Source of the DNA: an uncultured Lewinella sp.
GTDB lineage: Bacteria > Bacteroidota > Bacteroidia > Chitinophagales > Saprospiraceae
NCBI GenBank assembly: GCA_913057785.1
Contig: CAJXPD010000023.1
Location: forward strand, 1-58,333
DNA length: 58,333 nucleotides
Direction of reading: 5' to 3'
Part shown: piece after piece, positions 52,500-58,333 of the stretch
Numbering within the stretch: position 1 is the first letter of the stretch
How the letters are laid out: each line of letters starts with the position of its first letter
Position numbers and translations under genes: made by a program
Notes under the pieces: model-generated
What the model saw: only the letters and a program-made list of their open reading frames with translations
What the model was told of the DNA's origin: nothing
The model's database searches: none

Positions 52500-52507
52500 T
52501 AGCTTTG
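52500..52507 (+). promoter_or_regulatory. -7 box of the DJ-1 gene
   Basis: TAGCTTTG matches TAnnTTTG perfectly, 30 bases before the ATG; a T-rich stretch lies about 18 bases upstream. Confidence 0.45.
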
Positions 52508-52537
52508 TAGCATTAAATAATATAAAGATGCTTTGCT

Positions 52538-53221
52538 ATGAAAAAGATATTATTTGTGCTGACTAGCCATGATCAACTGGGGGACACCGGAAATAAGACT
52601 GGCTTTTGGCTAGAGGAATTTGCAGCACCTTACTATTTCTTAAAGGATAAAGGAGTAGCGATCACACTAGCTTCTCCTAAGGGCGGCCAACCTCCTATTG
52701 ATCCCAAAAGTGAGTTGCCAGACTTCCAAACGCCCACTACGCAGCGATTTCAAGATGACCCGGAAACGCAAGCGATATTAGCTAAAACGATTCCTTTGGC
52801 ATCGCTTAGTCATCAGGAATACGATGCCGTCTTCTATCCAGGAGGATATGGGCCATTGTGGGATCTTGCCAATAACGAAGACTCCATTACCTTGATCGAA
52901 TCCTTCTACAACAGCGACAAGCCAGTTGCTTCTGTCTGCCACGGACCAGCCATCTTCCAACAGACCAAAGATGCTGACGGTAAACCTTTAGTGGAAGGGA
53001 AAAAGGTGACGGCCTATTCCAACTCAGAAGAAGAGGCGGTAGATTTTACCGAGATCGTCCCTTTTTCCGTTGAAGACATGTTGAAAGAAAATGGAGGAAT
53101 CTATTCGAAAGGCCCAGACTGGAATCCTTATGCTTTAGAAGATGGCTTAGTGATTACCGGTCAAAATCCAGCCTCCTCGGAATTGGTGGCTGAATTGTTA
53201 CTAAAGAAGTTGGGGGCCTAA
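52538..53221 (+). CDS. DJ-1/PfpI-family protein (Hsp31-like)
   Basis: 227 residues. DJ-1 fold with FYPGGYGPLWDLA and the nucleophile Cys in SVCHGPA. Longer than simple DJ-1 proteins and with PKGGQPPIDPKSEL, as in the Hsp31/glyoxalase III branch. A catabolic or chaperone role against methylglyoxal is typical. Confidence 0.9.
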   Translation: MKKILFVLTSHDQLGDTGNKTGFWLEEFAAPYYFLKDKGVAITLASPKGGQPPIDPKSELPDFQTPTTQRFQDDPETQAILAKTIPLASLSHQEYDAVFYPGGYGPLWDLANNEDSITLIESFYNSDKPVASVCHGPAIFQQTKDADGKPLVEGKKVTAYSNSEEEAVDFTEIVPFSVEDMLKENGGIYSKGPDWNPYALEDGLVITGQNPASSELVAELLLKKLGA

Positions 53222-53248
53222 ATGACCAAGACAAACTATCAAGATGAA

Positions 53249-53280
53249 AGCGGACTGGGTGAAAACTCAGGCCGTTTTTC
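53249..53280 (+). terminator. Rho-independent terminator after the DJ-1 gene
   Basis: CGGACTGGGT pairs with ACTCAGGCCG (one mismatch, one wobble), followed by TTTTTC. Confidence 0.7.
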
Positions 53281-53321
53281 TATTTTTAGGTAGCCCAACT
53301 GAATAAAAATAGACCTAGAAA

Positions 53322-53819
53322 ATGGAAATCTCAGACATTCAATCCTTTGTAAAGTACTATTCCAGAATTAAGAAAAGAACGAGTAGGCTCTTTGATTATA
53401 TCCCAAAGGATAAGATGGAATGGACCTATCAAGAAGGGAAATTCACGATTGGAGACCTGATCAGACACCTGGCAAATATTGAAAGATTTATGTATGCCGA
53501 GACGGTCCAATTCAAAGAGAGCAGCTACCAGGGGTGTGGGATAGAGTTGGCGGAGGGATATGAAGCCGTCCTGGATTATTATCAGAAGATGCATGAGGAG
53601 AGCCTAGCGATCTTTCTCAATTTGAGCCAGGAAGATCTACACAAAAAATGTAAGACGCCCGCAGGCACAGAGATTACCATTTGGAAATGGCTGCGGGCCA
53701 TGGTAGAGCACGAAGTGCATCATCGAGGTCAATTGTATACGTATTTAGGCCTGCTTGGCGTGAAGACTCCGCCGATTTTTGGTTTAACTTCTGAAGAGGT
53801 GGTTGATAAAAGTGTTTAG
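53322..53819 (+). CDS. DinB-family protein
   Basis: 165 residues. Four-helix DinB bundle with the metal-binding His in IRHLANIERFMYAE and EHEVHHRGQLYTYLGLLGV, the latter typical of DinB/YfiT. Such proteins bind Zn or Ni and often act as thiol transferases; the thiol and substrate are unknown. A strong bidirectional terminator follows. Confidence 0.93.
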   Translation: MEISDIQSFVKYYSRIKKRTSRLFDYIPKDKMEWTYQEGKFTIGDLIRHLANIERFMYAETVQFKESSYQGCGIELAEGYEAVLDYYQKMHEESLAIFLNLSQEDLHKKCKTPAGTEITIWKWLRAMVEHEVHHRGQLYTYLGLLGVKTPPIFGLTSEEVVDKSV

Positions 53820-53820
53820 C

Positions 53821-53862
53821 ATCAAAAGCCCCTTGCCAAACTTTTGACAAGGGGCTTTTGAT
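53821..53862. terminator. Bidirectional terminator
   Basis: Perfect 15-bp arms ATCAAAAGCCCCTTG (53821-53835) and CAAGGGGCTTTTGAT (53848-53862) with a 12-base loop. A- and T-runs flank the GC stem on both strands. Between the convergent DinB and HYR genes. Confidence 0.88.
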
Positions 53863-53870
53863 TCAGTCAA

Positions 53871-56396
53871 TTATCGTTGTACGATGAGCCGCTTGGTACC
53901 TACCATCTTTTCGTCCTGAATGATGCTAAGCAAATAAAGGCCAGGTGTCAGATCATTAATGTCCAATCTTTGTTGAATATCGGCTGCGGTATGCAGCTGT
54001 AGTTGACGGACTACCTTGCCAAATTGGTCGCGTACGATCATCAATGCAGGCTTATCCTGAAACCCATCTAAGGCAATCTGGGTTTGTTCATTCGCAGGGT
54101 TGGGGAAGAGGGTAATGTTGCCGAGTTGATCCAAATCGGTGTAGGATTGCTGCTGATCTGGTAAAGGAGTATCATCTGCAATCAAACTGCTAGCAATATT
54201 TCCACTGCTGGAAACACGGACATGATCAAACACCGCTTCAACTGCAGTATTGCTATTTAGGCTATAAGCCATCAAACTCAGATACAAGCAGTCTTCTAAA
54301 TTTGGTAATGTTACTACTTTAAGCAGCCTCCAATAACTACCATTAGTGCTGGTATAACTCTTGATTTTTTCACCTGTTCTCACCAAACGGAACCATTGTA
54401 CCCGGCTGCGTGATACTTGAGATTGAGAAACGATTCCCCCATAGCTAGCTCTCCATTCTCTTCGAACTCTACGGGTCGAGTAATTCTTGAGGGCACCTGC
54501 TCTTCTGGCTAAGGGGTCAAGGCTTTCTCTTGCCATTAGTCCGGCATAACCACCAAAGTTAATATCCGCCAAGCGAGCTTCGATCTGCCCATCACCACAA
54601 AGGACGTAATAGGCTTGCACAGCTTTGTCAGCATCAGTACAATCGTGCCAACAGCCATCAGCGGATAGCGAGAAGCTTTCGTTTCCGGAATCATAATCCA
54701 CCTGGGTGTCATTTCCGCAATTCAGACTCCCATCCTGCGTACCCTTCGACCAACCACAGGGTAACCCTACAACATCTATATAGGCGGTACATTCATCCTC
54801 ATTGCCCAATGCATCTTGGATAGTTACAGTGAGGGGAACGGTAGTCCCTACATCTTCACAATCAATCATCAGAGAAGGTTCAGTTCCTACATATATCAGA
54901 CTCCCACAATTGTCGGTGCTAGCGGATTCGTTCCAAACTTGAGAAGCAGTCAGGTTGATCGCAGTCTCACCATTGAACCCAACCGTTACATCTTGGCAAA
55001 CTGCAATTGGATCCTCTCCGTCAGACACTTCAAGGTATTGCGAGCAAGTGCTTTTATTTCCGTAAATGTCCTTGGCCCTCCATTGTACTTGATAGCGACC
55101 TACTGGAAAAAATCCACTGGGATCCAAGACTCGACTTGTCCAGCTTCCGATCGGAGTATCGTTGTCATCCACTTCCCGATAGCGGGCTTTGACTTCATCG
55201 ATACTACAGTTGTCGCTGGCTACGGGTGGAGTGAAGCTTACACTCGCTTCACAAAGACCCGGATCAGTATTTGTAGGGATTCCGGCAGGGCAGTTGATTC
55301 TGGGGTCCTCCATGTCCGTCACATTAACGGTAAAGCTACAATTAGGGGCAGCATTATTTGAAGCATCAGCGCCAGAGTAGGTCACGGTGGTACTACCTAC
55401 TGGAAAGAAGTCACCAGAATTATGCGTTGAGTTTCCAATAGCTCCTATGCAATTGTCATTCAAGATAGGTGGTGTCCAGCTTACAAGTGCGCCACAATCA
55501 TCTTGGTCATTGAAAACATTGATGTTTCCTGGACAATTACTATAACTGGGAGGTAGGGCATCTCGAACGGTAACCGTAAAGTCGCAGCTTGCTTGCCCAC
55601 CATTCCCATCAGAAACAGTTAGGGTTTCTAGATGATCGCCCACTTCGGAACAATCAAATTCCTCCTTACTGACACTTAAGCCTATGGAACCGCAGGATGA
55701 ACTAGATCCGCCATCCGCATTTGCAGCCGTTAAAGTAGCTTTACCGTTTTCACCTAAGTCAATGGTGACGGGCTGGCAGACTGCCGTTGGGGGGCTACCT
55801 GCTAAATTCAAGTCTACAAAGCAGGAGGGACTTCGGGAGCCATGTTGTGACACATATACTTCTACCATACTTTCGGATCCTAAGCTGGTACCTGCAGGGA
55901 TATTCTGTACTACGGTGATTGCTCCAGAAGAAGGGCAATTATCAGATACCTGTACCAAGCTAGCCATATTTGGCATCAACCATTCGCAATCATTGTTCAA
56001 GTCAATATCTATGGACGGAGGGCAAGAAATGGTAGGCGTTTTGACATCATTTACCTGGATGTTGTAGGTACAGATCTTGCTATTACCGGCCTTGTCCGTT
56101 ACGGTCAGGGTCAGCTCTAAGGGTCCAAAATCGAGAGGACTTCCCGGAGCTGGACTTTGTGTTACTGCAAGTTCATCTGTTGGCGTACAATTGTCTGAAA
56201 CAACGAGAAGAAAGTTACCAGAGGGCGTAAAATTAGGCATAGGGAAGGGGCAGGGCAGACTACTGTTAATACTAAAGTTAGCAGTACATCCCAGTGCTGT
56301 GGGGGGCGTAATATCATTGGTACAATCCTGTGCCTGCAAAACAGACAGGCTACCGATCAAGGATAGAAGGAAGATGAGCGTAAATATCTTTTGCAT
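53871..56396 (-). CDS. Secreted HYR-repeat protein with lectin-like domain and type IX sorting domain
   Basis: 841 residues. Sec signal 1-22. About six HYR or HYR-like repeats (roughly 28-560), some degenerate, each with a Pro-rich start and a DNC motif. Then a concanavalin/DUF1349-like domain (GYAGLMARES, RVQWFRLVRTGEKIKSYTS, FDHVRV), then the T9SS type A domain at about 765-841 (ITLFPNPANEQTQIAL, GLYLLSII). Surface adhesion or glycan binding is likely. The promoter lies some 180 bases upstream and carries three 20-21 bp repeats. Confidence 0.92.
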   Translation of the reverse strand: MQKIFTLIFLLSLIGSLSVLQAQDCTNDITPPTALGCTANFSINSSLPCPFPMPNFTPSGNFLLVVSDNCTPTDELAVTQSPAPGSPLDFGPLELTLTVTDKAGNSKICTYNIQVNDVKTPTISCPPSIDIDLNNDCEWLMPNMASLVQVSDNCPSSGAITVVQNIPAGTSLGSESMVEVYVSQHGSRSPSCFVDLNLAGSPPTAVCQPVTIDLGENGKATLTAANADGGSSSSCGSIGLSVSKEEFDCSEVGDHLETLTVSDGNGGQASCDFTVTVRDALPPSYSNCPGNINVFNDQDDCGALVSWTPPILNDNCIGAIGNSTHNSGDFFPVGSTTVTYSGADASNNAAPNCSFTVNVTDMEDPRINCPAGIPTNTDPGLCEASVSFTPPVASDNCSIDEVKARYREVDDNDTPIGSWTSRVLDPSGFFPVGRYQVQWRAKDIYGNKSTCSQYLEVSDGEDPIAVCQDVTVGFNGETAINLTASQVWNESASTDNCGSLIYVGTEPSLMIDCEDVGTTVPLTVTIQDALGNEDECTAYIDVVGLPCGWSKGTQDGSLNCGNDTQVDYDSGNESFSLSADGCWHDCTDADKAVQAYYVLCGDGQIEARLADINFGGYAGLMARESLDPLARRAGALKNYSTRRVRREWRASYGGIVSQSQVSRSRVQWFRLVRTGEKIKSYTSTNGSYWRLLKVVTLPNLEDCLYLSLMAYSLNSNTAVEAVFDHVRVSSSGNIASSLIADDTPLPDQQQSYTDLDQLGNITLFPNPANEQTQIALDGFQDKPALMIVRDQFGKVVRQLQLHTAADIQQRLDINDLTPGLYLLSIIQDEKMVGTKRLIVQR

Positions 56397-56718
56397 AGTA
56401 TTGTTGTTTATGGTTTGAGTTGTAAGCCATGCTACTAGACATCAGAGGTAGGAGACCAGAACGCTTCGCTGCGAGAAGTCCTAATCCTAGGCTTCATGGT
56501 TAACATAGCAGTCTGTCTTCTGACATCTGGATGTCCAGTAGCAAGGTTGTAAGCTTCATGCAAGTCTCTAGGCTAAAGGTAGGAGGAACGCTTTCGAAAA
56601 AATATGGGTTTAAGTGAACGGCATAGCCTGGTAAGTGAACAACAGTATATTTAAGTGGATACTAAAGACTTTTCTAAATAGGTAGCTGTCATAGAAGAAC
56701 CATAAAAGAGCTGGACAA
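56397..56718. promoter_or_regulatory. Intergenic region with a three-repeat promoter
   Basis: 322 bases between the HYR gene start and the M23 gene. On the minus strand: ATCCACTTAA, GTTCACTTAC and GTTCACTTAA (at 56661-56652, 56640-56631 and 56619-56610), 21 and 21 bp apart, then TACCTTTA (56581-56574; -7 box with one mismatch) 29 bp later. This would give a leader of about 170 bases for the HYR gene. The M23 gene starts on the other side; I see no clear box for it. Confidence 0.55.
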
Positions 56719-57357
56719 ATGACCCTTCGATATATAATCTATAGTCTCGGTTTATCTTGGACTTGTCTTTGCTGTCGAAATGAGATCGCGGAAAAAACGC
56801 CTAATGTATTGGGGCCAGATACGATAACTGTGGAAGCAAAATCAGACTCGCTGGCTCGTCCTCCTGTCTTTCCTAAGCAATTCATCGCAACGGCCTTTGA
56901 TTACCCCGTAGGTAAACCCGATGCCAAAGGTTACTACAACGCACAAGGTTTTGGTCTTAATTATCATTTAGGGGATGATTGGAATGCCGTGACAGGAGGC
57001 AATTCAGATCTCGGCGATCCCATCTATAGCATTGCGAATGGACAAGTGAATTTTGCCGAAGATATTGGGTTAGGTTGGGGAAAAGTGGTTCGAGTACTGC
57101 ATCAAATCCCAAACGGAGAGCAGTACGAGTCTTTATATGCCCATTGTGATTCCATGTTAGTGCAGGCGGGTGACTGGGTGATGCGTGGCCAGCAAATTGC
57201 TACGATTGGTAATGCTGATGGGCAATATTATGCCCATTTACATCTGGAGATTCGGGATAGTATTGGGATGACTATTGGAGGCGGATATGCGGAAGATACT
57301 ACGGGATACCTGGATCCTACCCATTTCTTAAATACACATAGGGCATTAACTAAGTGA
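56719..57357 (+). CDS. M23-family metallopeptidase
   Basis: 212 residues. Short hydrophobic N-terminus with several Cys (LGLSWTCLCC), possibly a lipoprotein signal without a standard lipobox. The LytM fold has the Zn ligands H and D in NYHLGDDW and H-x-H in AHLHLEIRD, with an upstream YAHCD loop. Probably a peptidoglycan endopeptidase in the periplasm. Its stop is 12 bases from the end of the convergent hydrolase gene. Confidence 0.9.
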   Translation: MTLRYIIYSLGLSWTCLCCRNEIAEKTPNVLGPDTITVEAKSDSLARPPVFPKQFIATAFDYPVGKPDAKGYYNAQGFGLNYHLGDDWNAVTGGNSDLGDPIYSIANGQVNFAEDIGLGWGKVVRVLHQIPNGEQYESLYAHCDSMLVQAGDWVMRGQQIATIGNADGQYYAHLHLEIRDSIGMTIGGGYAEDTTGYLDPTHFLNTHRALTK

Positions 57358-57369
57358 GCAAACACTAAC

Positions 57370-58333
57370 TTACTTCTGTCCCCGAATGAAAAAACGAATT
57401 TGCCAATCTTTTAGTTGATTGATACAATAGGTGTTGGGGGACTGAGCGGGGTGATTGATGAAATCTAGCATCATGGCTTGCCCACAATCTTGGTTAAACA
57501 CCCCATGGCCCACTTTCGGTAATTGTACAAAATAGGCTTGGGTAAAATTCGATAGCAGAAACTCGGTATAAGCTGGTGGAGTCGTAGGATCATAGCTACC
57601 CACTAAAAAAAGACTAGGTATATCAGAGGAAATCGGTCTAGCTTCATCGGGGTATTTTTGAAATCGCTTATCCTGCATGAAGTAGGGGAGATAGCCATCC
57701 AAGACTTCATAAGCCGCCAAAGTCGCGGGTCTCCTTGATTGAATAAGTCGGTCATCTTGAAACACCTTGTAGTCGTTCATGTAGTTGAGAAAGCCAGGGG
57801 CATTGAAGGCCTCAATTACGGTGCTGTGCATGTCATGCCGATTGATCAGGCGGCGGAGCATGGCTGATTTACGGCCGATAAGTGCTTCCAGAAAAAAGGG
57901 AAGAAATCCGAAGTTGTTTTCCTCATAGAGTTGATTATAAACGAGTGCATTGACCTCTTGCTTATTCAAGTATGCTTTTGGTAAACCGCGGAGCTTTAGC
58001 GCAAGCGGCTGCTCATCTAGGCTTTGCAAGAAAGTCAGAAACCGTTCTTTCAAATTCGGGTATGCTTTTTGACAAACGGGATCATCCAAACAGTGTTTGA
58101 AAATCCGGTCTAGGCTTTGTTGGTAGTTGTGAAATCCATCCAAAATGATGGGGTGACCAATAGGAACGGTAGAATCGAAAATGGCCGACCGAATGCTAAC
58201 GGTGGCATTCCGCATGAAACTCTGGATCGTACGCGTTCCCCCGGAAGTACCAAAGAGATTATAGCTATCATAGGGCAAGCGCTCTGCCAAGAAATTGGCA
58301 TCTCTACTGCGACTATCGGTTCCGTATTGGGTG
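57370..58333 (-). CDS. Alpha/beta hydrolase with TAP-like C-terminus, N-terminus cut by window edge
   Basis: The frame is open to the window edge (321 residues visible). QYGTDSRSRDANFLAERLPYD precedes the nucleophile elbow FGTSGG (G-T-S-G-G), and the C-terminus LFLVGSYDPTTPPAYTEFLL and LPKVGHGVFNQDC hold the acid Asp and the His. This is the proline-iminopeptidase/TAP branch (PF08386-like), where small peptidases and esterases belong. A start seen at 58290 would only be internal. The signal peptide and first strands lie outside. Confidence 0.85.
   Translation of the reverse strand, partial: TQYGTDSRSRDANFLAERLPYDSYNLFGTSGGTRTIQSFMRNATVSIRSAIFDSTVPIGHPIILDGFHNYQQSLDRIFKHCLDDPVCQKAYPNLKERFLTFLQSLDEQPLALKLRGLPKAYLNKQEVNALVYNQLYEENNFGFLPFFLEALIGRKSAMLRRLINRHDMHSTVIEAFNAPGFLNYMNDYKVFQDDRLIQSRRPATLAAYEVLDGYLPYFMQDKRFQKYPDEARPISSDIPSLFLVGSYDPTTPPAYTEFLLSNFTQAYFVQLPKVGHGVFNQDCGQAMMLDFINHPAQSPNTYCINQLKDWQIRFFIRGQK

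Noticed and set aside
1..58333. Insertion sequence, prophage or integrative element
   Set aside because: No transposase, integrase, terminal repeats or tRNA-adjacent att site was seen; gene content and style look uniform.

Overview
The window looks like chromosomal DNA from a member of the Bacteroidota, probably a Saprospiria/Lewinella-like marine heterotroph. That placement is inferred. It rests on two secreted HYR-repeat proteins with type IX secretion C-terminal sorting domains, four-part LytS/LytTR two-component pairs, LptF/G next to tgt, many small lipoproteins with Tat or Sec signals, and promoters of the Bacteroidota type (-7 box TAnnTTTG). No rRNA, tRNA, CRISPR array, insertion sequence, phage gene or replication origin was seen. 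I count 57 protein genes; the first and last are cut by the window edges.

Layout. 1-2626: a secreted alpha/beta hydrolase with a broken nucleophile elbow and a membrane AraC regulator. 2772-7603: a solute symporter, a small membrane protein and a VOC protein facing an exported enolase-superfamily dehydratase and an exported RraA-like protein, which suggests sugar-acid use. 7855-10535: a hotdog protein and the first LytS/LytTR pair. 10817-21879: secreted and housekeeping genes, including a cytochrome c-aldose dehydrogenase fusion, a CotH-like protein, a GH3/beta-lactamase-fold fusion, an SGNH hydrolase, a METTL7-like methyltransferase, an orphan VWA protein, deoC and a SPOR protein. 22063-25713 and 53871-56396: the two HYR/T9SS proteins. 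26446-28628: a Crp/Fnr regulator divergent from a four-gene operon ending in a truncated haemoglobin. 28625-34472: a PrpE-type acyl-CoA synthetase, an esterase, tgt and an LptF/G permease. 34837-38126: a GMC dehydrogenase with its Tat-carrying small subunit and a TIM-barrel isomerase. 38202-42310: two small secreted proteins, a DUF1684 lipoprotein and the second LytS/LytTR pair. 42321-44842: a tight operon of a kinase-fold protein, a HAD phosphatase and AlkB. 45148-50229: an SDR protein followed by a run of same-strand genes with a MerB-like lyase. 50340-53819: a double SnoaL-like lipoprotein divergent from an HxlR regulator, a second Crp/Fnr protein, a DJ-1 protein and DinB. 56719-58333: an M23 peptidase and a truncated alpha/beta hydrolase.

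The most notable signal is regulatory. Three promoters around the second LytS/LytTR pair (upstream of the NTF2-like gene, of the DOMON gene, and of the kinase gene itself) carry paired direct repeats close to AWTCRCAACA. The repeats are 20-21 bp apart and end 30-31 bp before a -7 box. This is the geometry expected of a LytTR regulator and suggests a small autoregulated local regulon. A related set of repeats (GTTCACTTAA, 20-21 bp period) lies upstream of one HYR gene, and a partial version lies upstream of the other. Separately, a perfect TGA-N6-TCA palindrome sits about 41.5 bp before the predicted start of the haemoglobin operon, and a 29-bp palindrome lies between the HxlR gene and its divergent neighbour.
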